Assembly: GCA_016508695.1 (NCBI GenBank)
Contig: VNKQ01000007.1
Location: 186,001 to 250,000 of the forward strand
Reading direction: 5' to 3'
DNA: 64,000 nucleotides
Source: Hyphodiscus hymeniophilus
Taxonomy: Eukaryota; Ascomycota; Leotiomycetes; Helotiales; Hyphodiscaceae
Below are positions 10,883 to 21,185 of the stretch, in pieces; the first letter of the stretch is position 1; each line of letters opens with the position of its first letter. The position numbers and the translations under genes were made by a program. The notes beneath the pieces are model-generated. The model did not search any database. It had not been told where the DNA came from and saw nothing but the letters and a program-made list of their open reading frames with translations.

Positions 10883-12508
10883 ATGGAGAAACTGATACCA
10901 TTGGCAAAGAAAGTCACTTGGGTCCGGCAACCTTCTCCAAGAGTGAAATATCCACCGGAGCTCTCAGAAGAGCAAGCGTCTACCCTGATCTCTGACATCA
11001 AAGACTACCAATTAATTCACGGCTCATTACTCAAGCTGGTCCAAAGCGAACAAGATAACACCGTTCTATCTCAGCCTGTTGGAATATCTGTATTCCCTAC
11101 TCTCTTCCCTAAAACCCTCTTTGAAGAGGCACTCGCTCTACAAAGGACGTACAACAAATTGTATACTGCCGTAGCCGAGGATGAGGACTTCTCCTTCAGG
11201 GTGTTAGAGGGCTTGATTGAGAATGATCCCTTGGCGACATGCCTTTGGGGAATCTATGAAGAAGTTAAGAAAGAGGGATCTGTGCAGGATCTGAGTTTGG
11301 GAATCTGGCGCAATGATTACATGCTCGATATCGGCGGATCACAAAATGAGCTTGGCATCAAGCAAGTGGAATTCAACACCATCGCCGTAGCAGGAGGCAC
11401 GCATGGGAATAGGGTTTCAGACATGCACCAACATCTCCAAGCCACAGGTGCCTATCGAGGCGCACCCGGAGAACAAGATCAGACGATCGAAATCACAGCC
11501 TCCTCACTACCACCTAACAACACCATCCAAACCATCACGTCCGGCCTCGTAGCAGCACACAGCGCCTACGGACCACCCAAAGCCCCCAGCATGAAACAGA
11601 CATGTATCCTCTTCATAGTCCAACCACACAACTTCAATATTGCCGACGAACGACCCCTCGAATACGCCCTCTGGTCATCTTCACCTCCAATCCCAGCATA
11701 CCGTCTCCTATTCGGCGCCGACGTCCTAGAATATACCACTGTCACACCCTCCCGAGAATTGATTTATCACCCTCCTTCACGTCCCGGGCTTGCACTGGAA
11801 GTTAGTGTTGTGTATTTCCGCTCCGGGTTCGAAGTCCACGAATACAATTACGTGGGTCGTACGGCGCGACTGCATCTAGAGAGGAGTAGGGCTATCAAGT
11901 GCCCGAATTTGTTGGGGCATCTGTGCACTTTTAAGAAAGTGCAGCAGGCACTCTCTCGTCCTGGTGCTCTGAAAATATTCCTAAGGAAAGAAGAAGTGGA
12001 CAGGATTGAGAAGACATTTACGCCGATGTTTCCTCTTGATGAATCGAAAAAAGGAATGGAAGGTAGAAAGATTGCCACGAATGGCAAAGTGGCATGTGAT
12101 TATGTCCTAAAGCCTTCTCTTGAAGGCGGGGGACATAATATCTATGGAAGTGCTATTCCTGAATATTTGAAGGGTGTTGCAAAGGAGAAATGGGGTGGGT
12201 ATGTGTTGATGAAGAAGATATTACCCCCAAGCTTGAACGGAATTTTGATGAGCCAGAGGGGCATCTATGAGGGGAGTATTGTAAGTGAGTTGGGTATCTT
12301 CGGGGTGTGTTTGTGGAGACGGAATGAGGGAGTCGGTCAGGAGAAGGCTGAGATCGTGAAGGAGTTGGCCCCGAGCTGGAGTTTTAAGACGAAAGATGCA
12401 AGTGTGGATGAGATGAGCGTCGTCAAGGGTTATGGATGCTTTGATAGTCCGGTATTGGTCGATCTACCAGTATTTGCTGCTGTCGCTGGGTGGCGAACGA
12501 AACATTGA
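10883..12508 (+). CDS. gsh2: Glutathione synthetase
   Basis: Cytosolic ATP-dependent ligase joining gamma-glutamylcysteine and glycine (EC 6.3.2.3). Eukaryotic glutathione synthetase blocks are present in order: GIWRNDYMLD, the substrate-binding IKQVEFNTIAVAGG, the ATP-grasp glycine-rich loop KPSLEGGGHNIYG, VLMKKILPP, SELGIFG, and the C-terminal VKGYGCFDSP. The frame is open from 10781, but the family normally starts just before the YPPELSEEQ segment (nt ~10950). I use ATG 10883 (541 aa); ATG 10829, or an upstream intron, is possible. About 15 residues follow the usual end of the enzyme. It is convergent with the next SDR, 108 nt away. Identity is firm; only the start is uncertain. Confidence 0.9.
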   Translation: MEKLIPLAKKVTWVRQPSPRVKYPPELSEEQASTLISDIKDYQLIHGSLLKLVQSEQDNTVLSQPVGISVFPTLFPKTLFEEALALQRTYNKLYTAVAEDEDFSFRVLEGLIENDPLATCLWGIYEEVKKEGSVQDLSLGIWRNDYMLDIGGSQNELGIKQVEFNTIAVAGGTHGNRVSDMHQHLQATGAYRGAPGEQDQTIEITASSLPPNNTIQTITSGLVAAHSAYGPPKAPSMKQTCILFIVQPHNFNIADERPLEYALWSSSPPIPAYRLLFGADVLEYTTVTPSRELIYHPPSRPGLALEVSVVYFRSGFEVHEYNYVGRTARLHLERSRAIKCPNLLGHLCTFKKVQQALSRPGALKIFLRKEEVDRIEKTFTPMFPLDESKKGMEGRKIATNGKVACDYVLKPSLEGGGHNIYGSAIPEYLKGVAKEKWGGYVLMKKILPPSLNGILMSQRGIYEGSIVSELGIFGVCLWRRNEGVGQEKAEIVKELAPSWSFKTKDASVDEMSVVKGYGCFDSPVLVDLPVFAAVAGWRTKH

Positions 12509-12616
12509 CGTGTACGGTCCCAAACTGACTCTGAGAGGATGAGTTCTCCAGAGAGTAAACTGACTAACAACATACACAGGGGAACGACACTCTCCGGAGG
12601 TGGGCACTAGGACTCC

Positions 12617-13825
12617 TCAAATATCTTTCGTGATACCTGGCTGGATTCTCTCGAGCTTTTCCTTCAGCTCTCCCCACACCTTTCTCTGCGTCTCAGCTCC
12701 CTCGTCGCTATCCACAAATGGACTCACACTATCATCAAACGTCAGCCACGACCCGAGCTAGTTTCACCTATCACTTACTATCCAACATTACAATCATCCA
12801 GATAAGCACCATGTGTCTCACTTCCACCCTGCGCAGCAAAGACTAACGTACGCCCTCCTTCCTCGGCACTCCTCGATAATATAAGCTTGACAGCTCTCAC
12901 ATAAAGCGTATAGAAATATCCCGCATGGCGCATAATATCAGTGCGTACCGAGCCAGGGTTTATGAGCGAGACAACAACGTTGCCTTGCTTGTTAGAACTC
13001 GTGATATCTGATGCAAGTTCTCGCATGCAGAGGAGCTCAATCATCTTGGACACGTTGTATCTTTGCAGTCAGCCTCCTATCGATCCTCGAAACCGGGGAA
13101 CAGGGCGGAAGGGAAGGAGGCACACACCGATCCCACATCCTAGCACCCTCGGGTTTCGCCAACGCCTCAAAGACATGCTTCTCGGTACGCTCAGGAAACT
13201 TCGTCAGGAAGTGCACGAAACTGCCCGTGAACGTCAACACGCACTCCTTGTGCTCCCTCACGCTCGTCTCCCTCAGCTTCGGCAGCAGTGACAGGCCAAG
13301 CAGGAACTGGCTCACAACGTTCACGGTAATGGTCGCTTCATCTCCCTCCGCCATCTGGAAATCGAAGGCGTACATGCCCGCATTCTCCACTACGGCGTCG
13401 AGACGAGGGAGGGATTGCGCTCTGGTCGCGAAGGCCTTGACGGAGGCATAGGAGCAGAGATCGAGTTCCCAGACCTCGACGGTACCAGGACGGTTCTCGG
13501 AGGATTCGATGGAGGACTTAGCCGCTTCTCCTTTGGAGACGCTGCGTACGGCTAGGATCACCTTTGCGGCTTCGAGGCGGACGACTAGGAGGAAGTCAAT
13601 CTTCTGCAAAGGAAGAAGTCCGGAATGATGGCACGAGAGGAAAAGGAATGGGAAGAGGAGGGAAATCGAGATCGAGTCTGACATACAATGGCGAGCGGCT
13701 TCCAAGCCCATGCCGACATTCGAGCCCGTCACAATGATTGTCTGGCCGGTGAACTTGTGCGTTGGATAGGGAAGGGACGTCCAATGCGAGCGACAGAACT
13801 TCAGCACCTCCTTGAACAAAGACAT
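12617..13825 (-). CDS. Short-chain dehydrogenase/reductase, four exons
   Basis: Complement of 13687-13825, 13584-13128, 13060-12779 and 12728-12617 gives 329 aa with every phase consistent. The last intron (50 nt) has a clear GCTGAC branch site. Motifs: VTGSNVGMGLEAARH (cofactor loop), LDAVVENAGMYA, the catalytic MWDR|YNVSKM (Y-x-x-x-K) restored across intron 2, and INPGSVRTDI. Its layout resembles fungal retinol-dehydrogenase-like SDRs acting on lipophilic or secondary-metabolite substrates, but the substrate is not visible. It is unrelated in detail to the SDR at 8612, so this is not a recent tandem duplicate. Confidence 0.88.
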
Positions 13826-15029
13826 CTTGCTGATCCAAAGGGCGTGGATGCGAAAATCCTAGGTTCTAATATTTCTCCACCGAGCAAGGAGAGACAGTTG
13901 GCAGTATATAGTATCTCTTTTAAAAAGAAGCTCTCTCCGGCGAGCCAAACTGCTTGTACGAAGTTCGAACTGGTCAAGGAAAAGACCAGAGTCTACGAAC
14001 AGATGAACAAGAGTAGGAGGGAGTCACATATTTGTATCCTTCCACCCTTCGCCTTGCGCGTCGAGAATATCCGCAGCCTGCCCTGGAACAAAGGTACTTC
14101 TTCTCCTTTTGCTGGTGAATATCTTCAGCCTCGTCGGGGCAATTGTCCCGAGCGATATGGCATGACTCGAGCATGAGTCGTGGGTGCGTCTTGATTGGCT
14201 GGCTGGAGTCTCGGAATGCAAAGTCCTCCCGACAGGTATCGAATTCACGCCGACGTCAATATTTCTTGTCCATTTCTATAGAATAGCTTGCTTCCTACCT
14301 TAGATACAATCACTGCTGGGACTACTCTACGGAGCCTCTATGGAACGTTCTATATCGCGTTACGCGACGCATTTACTATAGGGCATAGGGAGGTGTTCCG
14401 TAGCCGAGGATTTAGGGGGTATATAGCTTCGTAGTGACCTCACCCCATTCGTAGAGCGACACATAGTAACAAACATATCAACCAGAACCCAGTTTCGAAA
14501 GACTAAGTGCACTCGTACGAGTATATTCACCCTGTGATACCAACAACTACCATTACTATGAATATCTTAACTGCAATTACAGTACCGTAGCCTACCGAAG
14601 TGCTACCCACAGTTTGCAACGCCACGCTCGAGACGTGCGACTTTCTTTGGAGGAACTCCCTTTTCTATATTGCACAACATGAAGATCCATACGTGGAGCG
14701 AGCATCCGTTGACTTTACTTTATTGCCGCTCTCAGAAACCAAGACGACGAGTCTACCCTTATCTTTCAACGGACGAGGCATGAGAGTCTTCGATGGCCAG
14801 AACTAGGCGTGTCATTCTCTGCCACCATTCTGGTCAGAGACAAACCTGGAGATAGGATTAATTCTTCTAGTCGGCTCGAGAGCAAGAAGTATGAGGAGGG
14901 GTAGGGTTCATTATAATTCCAAGGTATGCCCATGTCTTGCAGCTCCTAAAATAATCTCAAAGAACAATCAATAAGTCGGAGAACACCTACCGTCGGTGTC
15001 CACGGCTCCGTTGGGACTTGGGAGAGTTT
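13826..15029. other. Intergenic, 1.2 kb
   Basis: Upstream of the SDR and downstream of the kinase relic. An ORF at 14600-14806 (+) has no recognisable similarity. Around 14300-14450 the sequence is rich in TA-containing steps, possibly an old repeat, but nothing can be named. Confidence 0.35.
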
Positions 15030-16110
15030 TATTGAACATCAGCCATCAGCCACTGGCCACAAGTCGGGTATGATAGCAGGCTCGTAACCCCTCTGGAGAA
15101 GCCTATCCCAGTCAATGCCGTAGAAGAAGGGATGGGCTTTGATTTCAGAGGCTCCATTCACGCCTAGTCGTCAATTGGGGACGAGGTTGAGAAACTTGGC
15201 CAAGACATCCTCGGCGGCCTATGAAGCATCAATGGACGTGGGAATTCAAGATCTTGGTAATATTACTGCTGAATCGGCGTGATCCTGTCAACATCTCGTA
15301 GAGAAGAACGCCGATTTCCCCCAATCTGCCGTCACAGTGCCGTGCCATTGTAAGCTTGACCGAAATTTATTTCCAGGGCTAGTTATTCTGCTTTGCGGTC
15401 GTCTTTGCTCTGCTTCGTACCTGATTCGTAGAGACCGAAGCCACAGAGACAAACGTGGCCCAGAAAATCGAGAAGAATGTTCTGTGGCTCTAAACCACCG
15501 TAACCGACATGAATATCGTGTAGATATTCCAACGCGCAAGAGTCTCGGTAAGATACAGTCTCGAAGTGTTCCAATCCAAGCGTGGCTCCAGTTCAAGGTA
15601 ATCGAGAAGCTATTCGCCATGAACAAAAACTGAAGCGAGGTTAGCATTACGGCTGGATTGGCAGACGATTTTGAGAGATATAATAAAGGGATGACGAATC
15701 TGGAAGAGAAATGAATATCTCGGCAGAGCATGCGCTGTTTTGAGTGCAAAATAAATCGACCGGCTTCATTGCGTATATTTGTTGGGTATCCTTCTTCAGG
15801 ACGTGCATAACATGATACCCGTCAAACCACCAATCCTCGTCTCTAGACTGAAATCCTCAATTTCGAAATGGCCGTGTTCTATTCTCGGCATATTCGAAGC
15901 CTACACGAATCTTTCCAGGGCTTTGCTGAATTAAAAACTTCTAACCATTCTGTACATCTGGAACCTTCCCCGAACCGAGGACTGGATTCGCTGCACCATA
16001 GAGCGCCGTTAATTTATCATCTGGGGTGGGATGCCGACACCTTCCCTATCATGGAGTGTAACAGCCAAGACACCAGAGATACCAGATAATCTAAGGTTGG
16101 CTTGGTTTTG
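15030..16110 (-). pseudogene. Decayed AGC-family protein kinase (Ypk/Gad8/SGK-like)
   Basis: No long ORF survives, but the minus strand holds kinase blocks in the right order in shifting frames. From high to low coordinates they are: GVLAVTLHDREG of the N-terminal region (~16020-16095), EIEDFSLETRIGG (glycine loop, ~15865), VLKKDTQQIYAMK (ATP-lysine strand, ~15790), QIRHPFII (~15690), ALEYLHDIHVGYGGLEPQ plus NILLDFLGHVCLCGFGL (catalytic and DFG loops, ~15540-15430), IGVLLYEMLTG (~15300), and LGVNGASEIKAHPFF / IDWDRLLQRGYEP (AGC C-tail, ~15165-15075). The catalytic-loop YRDLKPEN is now YGGLEPQN and DFG is GFG, so catalysis is lost as well as the frame. Stops include TGA inside the N-lobe. Related living kinases act downstream of TORC2; this copy should be non-functional. 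Confidence 0.85.
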
Positions 16111-17051
16111 CAGCTGCGTCACTGCGTGGCCATGATCGCGGAAGCAGCTGGGGACGTCAGTAATAAGGCACGTTTTCAAAGATAGAGGATACAGACCCAT
16201 GCCATTGAAACTCGTGCGAGCAGAATTGCGCCATCCTGTCCTTCCAGTTTTTCTTTTTCGGAATTCGAATAACCGCCACGACAAGACTGGAGGAAAGAGG
16301 AAATCGATGGTGCTAATTGCTAATTCACGAGACGGTCGGGCTCTGAATCCGTCGACACGACGTCAAGCAGGTACCTTAGGTATTGCAAGCGGGAAACCGC
16401 GGCTTGTGTAATTTGCTGTCTAGATGATCTCTCTCAGGGACACTTACCCAGGGATAAAGTTCGAGCTCGCTGTGTAGAGAGATGAGAAGAGGAGAGACCG
16501 TGCTGATGGTCATTCAGTCCGCAAGACACAGTCACCTTTGTTGTGAAGAAGGGAGTTGAAGAGGTATTTGGGCACCCTTCCAAGGTTGAGAGTTTGGTCT
16601 TCGGGGGTACCGGTAGGTAATCCTCAATGGATGGGAAGATTAGTAACACGGCAAACACGCAGAAATCCGAGAATGTTTAAAAATGCCCTGGCAATCCAGA
16701 AGTTCAAGATTGCTTTTCATATTCAAGAGTGTAAGTATTTCAAAGGCAAAGTCGCAGATAGACCCCAACCAGGCGTTCGAGCGGTTAGGGGGGTGCTTGA
16801 TGTCACGTGATTTAGGGTGAAGGGACGAGAACTTTATCCATACACTTTGGAACTTCCACTTCGTACAACTGCTTTTCTAAGAGGTGAGATGGAAATACGA
16901 GAGGATCGGATTTAAGGGTATCATTGCTATAATAAAGCATCGTATCTCGTACATTTTGAGACAAGGGATAACGATCGTTCTTCCCACTACAAGCAAATGC
17001 TTGAAGTTTTCCACACTCAAGGACCTCTGGGACCCTCATTAGAAGCACGAT
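16111..17051. other. Intergenic, 0.94 kb
   Basis: Between the kinase relic and the 3' end of the permease gene. Only short unsupported ORFs are seen. Confidence 0.4.
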
Positions 17052-18918
17052 TTAGACCATCGTATCTTTCTGAGCCTTCTCATTCGGCAGACCGGAGATT
17101 CGATCGCTCTGGCTATCATTCTCATCCAATTGCGCCTCCACGACAGGACCGTGGTAGTAGAATCGGCCGTTTGTGTACCAGAACACAGCTGCGCAGCCGC
17201 AGATAAATACGAGGAAGACTGAAGCGTAGTTCATGGTATCCGCGGCGACTGGTCGCACAGTTGGTAGGATGAAGATGATGGAGACAAAGAAAGTCCAGAT
17301 ACAAGCCCAGGCGTTGACGAAAGGTGAGAGGCGACCCATGTGCCATGGTCCAGGCTGAAATTTTCCGAAGAGGAGCTTGCAGGCAATGGGAATGCAGTAG
17401 GACCAATCAAGGGCGATAGCACTAGATTTTGTTAGGTAAAGTATCAAGAAGAAACTGGAAATCTTACCAGACGTTGAAGACACCAGCAATAGCAGCATAA
17501 GAACCGAGACCAATCAAGTTGATGACAATACACCAGAAGACGGAGATCCAGACAGCGTAAAGAGGAGTTCCAGTCTTAGAGTTAATCTTAGTCCACACGT
17601 TGGAGAAAGGTAGCAGCTCGTCACGGGAGAAAGCAAAGACGGTTCGGGCGAGAGATTGCATGGCAGTGAAGCACACGAACTTGATGATGATGAATCCGCA
17701 CACGGTGTAGAAGATTCCGCCGGACTTGCCGAGGGAGTTATAGAAGATCTGAGCAACGGGCTGGATGATGGGGGACGCGAGGATTACGGCAGGGTCACCC
17801 ATGCAGAAGCAGAGCACGATATTGAAGAGAAATCCGGCTACATAGGTGAACAGCATAGCAACTGAGATTGCCCATGGTGCCTTGATCTCTGGCTCGGATA
17901 TTTCCTCTGTGATGTGAGCGGTCGCATCATAATCGGTCATGGTCCATGAGACAGACAGGAATCCAAAAAGGAAGCTGAAGCCGGTTGGCTTCCAGCCGGA
18001 GGTCGAATCAACATCAGTGAAGACATAGTGGGCATTGTGTCTATCCGCTTCGGGGGTCTTGGCCAAGAGTGCAATGGCGCAGGAAACGAGGACAAGAACA
18101 TGGAAAATAACGTATGTCTTGGTCATCTTCTCCATCCAGTATGTGGAGAGGGAGTTGACAAGACCAGTGAACACGGTCAAAGCAGCCATCACACCGATTG
18201 TCGTGTTGGTGGTGATTGTGTAATTAAAGTCCTTTCCCATGGACACAGCGGCAAGGAGCATCTGGGCAGCACCATATTCAGACGAGGCAATACCGGCAAT
18301 CTGTCCTAACAGATTGATCCAGCCGACCGTCCAACTGATTGACGCAACCCAGTTCTTTGGAGCAAGACGTGATACGGTGAAATATCTAGTATGTTATTAG
18401 CCTTTTGGGGATCGAGGTGGTCGCATTGGGAGTCGCATTGGGATTTCTCACAGTCCTCCTGAAGTCGGATATGCAGAGACGAGTTCAGCCACAGAGCACT
18501 ATGACCATTAGCCTCAACGGGGTACAAACTTCGGTGACACGATAGCACTCACAGCAATACACATACAACCCGCACCGGAGATCAACCAACACCAAACAGC
18601 AGAAGCAGAGCCACCAGCATAGAGAGGATAGGAGAAGGTTGTCATGATTGTAGAAAAAAGACCGCTGATAGAGACGGCAAACGAGAAAGTCGACAAGTAT
18701 CCGAACTCTCTCTTGAAGACGGGATTGTAGCCGAACTGAGCCGCGAGTTGGGCATCGGCCTCGTTCAAGGTCTCTAGGTTGACGGTCTTTCTGGTGCCAT
18801 CGGGATTGTTAATCTCGACGAGTCCCACGCTCTTCTTTCTATTACGAGCGTCGCCATCCTGGTGAAGAATCTGATTCTGCATGTCGGCAGCCGCACTGCT
18901 TGTGGGATGGTCTGCCAT
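17052..18918 (-). CDS. Amino-acid/GABA permease (APC superfamily)
   Basis: Exons 18918-18553, 18498-18452, 18385-17468 and 17421-17052 on the minus strand give 566 aa, with introns of 54, 66 and 46 nt and all phases matching. It encodes a 12-helix amino acid/choline/GABA permease of the Uga4/Bat1 type in the plasma or vacuolar membrane. The N-terminal cytosolic region ends in the family signature FGYNPVFKREFGYLSTFSFA. Later come LVSAYPTSGGLYF (rebuilt across introns 1-2), GFLSVSWTMTDYDATAHITEE, FSRDELLPFS and a hydrophilic C-tail. The start at 18918 (MADHP) is chosen over the in-frame ATG at 19002 because it opens the usual acidic N-tail. GABA versus another amine or amino acid cannot be settled. 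Confidence 0.92.
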
Positions 18919-19014
18919 GGTTGGGGGAGGATGAATTAATTGATGGATCGCAGGCGCTTTCTGGTTGGAGTTGTCGCAATGGTGAGAGCTGGTTGAGTAC
19001 AAACCGAGTGAAGT

Positions 19015-19084
19015 GAAGAGAAGAAGAGGAGAGAGGAGAGGAAGAGGAAGAGGAAGAGGAAGAGGAAGAAGAAGAGGAAGAAGA

Positions 19085-19120
<36 letters not shown>

Positions 19121-19121
19121 G
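19015..19121. repeat. Purine-only GGAAGA/GAA microsatellite
   Basis: An uninterrupted 107-nt run of A and G, built mainly of GGAAGA and GAAGAA units. It lies 97-203 nt upstream of the permease ATG. On the coding strand it is a pyrimidine tract, as often found just upstream of fungal transcription starts. Confidence 0.9.
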
Positions 19122-21185
19122 TTTGTAAAGATCTCTGCAGTCAGCCAGCCTGACGGGGACAAGGCGACTATGATAAGATACGGTACCCACAATAGCCACA
19201 GCCAAACATAGTTACATATCTTTACTGTTGATGGTTAGAAGATAAGGACCAGCCAGGTTTATGCGGGCCCCCCTACCCCTCTACCCCCCTACCGTTTGCA
19301 GCCCGCCTTTCCAATGCGGGGGCAGCGGCATGGCAGAATTTTCGATTTTCGATTTTCGATTTTCGACTGGGACTCGGAGGAAGGAGCGGGCTGGTACGAG
19401 ATGGATACTGTAGTCTGTACTTCGACGGGTGGTACGAATGGTACGAAACAAACGAAGTCTAAGCTCTACGGATACATTGGCTCCTTTGTCTCTTGCCCAC
19501 GCTTTCCTCGCTTCGTTTGCCCCTCTTGCCTCTCTTGCCTCTCTTGCCTCTTTGACAGGTCAGGTGAAGTTGTTGTCAGACGTCACGCCTGGTTGCCCCC
19601 ATACATTATAACATATCCCATATCCCACATGCCTCATCGCATCGCATCCACCTCATCGCTCTCTGCCGTCCACCAATGGGCTTTTACGTAACCGTCATGA
19701 CCGACCCGCTCTACTCGGGCCACCAGACCAGGGGCGGGGGCAGCTTACGTAACCTTGGCTACGAGTCCGCCGGCAAAGAAACTTCTCTTGCTGGATATTA
19801 AGACTGGAAGCTCTCTACTCTCTACTCTGTGTGGATGAAGAAGCGAGAGAAAGCGAGAGATGAAACGACGTCTTCATGCGTCTGACACTATTCCCAAACG
19901 GGAATCGCTCCAAAAAAACTCTTCGGCCTACCCGGATCCTCTCGCGCATCCATGTGGACGAAGCATGTTTTCATTCGTGACGCAAGACAAAACATGCCCT
20001 TAATAGCGCTTGGCGGATCAGCCGAGGGGTGGGTTTGGCCGATGAGATAGATCGTGCGTCGGTTTATCGGTTTTATCACTTCCATCACGTGCCTTTCCCC
20101 CTTCGAGACAGACGCAACCTTATCTCGGAGAAGACGCGCTCTTTGCCAGCCACGTCCCTCGTATGGGAATGCTTTTCCCTCTTCAGTCATCGAACCGGTA
20201 TGAGCATTGGCAAACTGTGTGGATGGCATTGCTCCTTTGGAGTTCGCAAAGATAAGTGATATTTTATTAGAGTGCCGATGCACAAGACAAGAGATTTTGG
20301 CTGGCTTTCATGAGGTAGGTGCAGACCTGATACGCCGCTTCTCGATCATTTGCCTACCCAGCTAGATACCAGTCGATTGACTAATACTTGTACGGTACAA
20401 TGTGCATGCTCCTGAATGAGAAGACGAAGGGCTCAACCTGTTTAGTAACAGTGCTAACGCTAACTCCTGTAAAACAACCTCTTGAGCCCTTCTGGCTCAT
20501 CATCTTTCAATACAAGACCTATCCCCCTTGTATGAGCGTTCTTCACGGTAGCACGAAGAGCCGCATCAGCGAGGTGAGCCTTGATCATTCAGTGCGAATG
20601 TGGTCGCGTGGACTGCAAGTGCAAGAAGTTGAGGCCGAATACAACGCACTGGCCGCAAGTCAGGTGCCTTCTGCCGCATAATATGCAGAAGTATATAGAC
20701 GGCTCCAAGTGAGTGCTTCGGATGCTAGGACGGGAGGTTTCTGGCCGGGTCCATGGCTTCGAATCCATGCCGTCCTTCGGGTTGAACGGGTTTAGAGGGC
20801 TGGGTTGGATGATGGTACATAGGAGCTTCTGGTTCGGAGTCTGGGATCTATGTGTCTGTACGCGCCTGGTTAAAAGGTTGTCAGTGATATACATATGTCT
20901 ATGCGCTCTCTGCAAGACTCGTTGCTTCGGTGAAGCAGGATCGAGAAGCCAAAGTCCTCCTCTCTGTTGGCGGCTGGACCCATCGGTAGTCGTCGACCCT
21001 CTCCATTGCCTAGTTGAACTTCGCAATCATACGATTCTGCGTCGCCTCGCTAACTCGGCGTCCTCCTTCAGTTTTCTCACGGGTTCTCGTATCTGCTGAA
21101 GAGATCGGATCTCCAATCTCAACATCTCGGTAGTGTCCTGGTTTTAACCACTGCTTCAACGCCGTGTTATCACCAGGGCAACTCC
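19122..21185. other. Intergenic, 2 kb
   Basis: Between the permease promoter and the 3' end of the DUF6604 gene. It contains C-runs at 19267-19293 and the small repeats above. ORFs such as 20388-20681 (+) and 20589-21026 (-) overlap each other and match nothing I recognise. Confidence 0.4.
19338..19366. repeat. Short tandem repeat (TTTTCGA)x4
   Basis: Four head-to-tail copies of TTTTCGA. A second small array, TCTTGCCTC three times, follows at about 19523-19552. Both lie in the permease upstream region. Confidence 0.85.

Noticed and set aside
13037..13291. Plus-strand ORFs (12941-13291, 13011-13451) opposite the second SDR
   Set aside because: They are antisense shadows of the well-supported SDR exons.
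14600..14806. 68-codon ORF between the SDR and the kinase relic
   Set aside because: Short, no similarity recognised, not part of a plausible exon chain.
18842..19205. ORFs coding long runs of Ser or Phe/Leu upstream of the permease
   Set aside because: They are translations of the purine microsatellite, not genes.
20388..21099. Overlapping ORFs on both strands (97, 128 and 145 codons)
   Set aside because: Mutually overlapping, no family resemblance, no intron signals linking them to neighbours.
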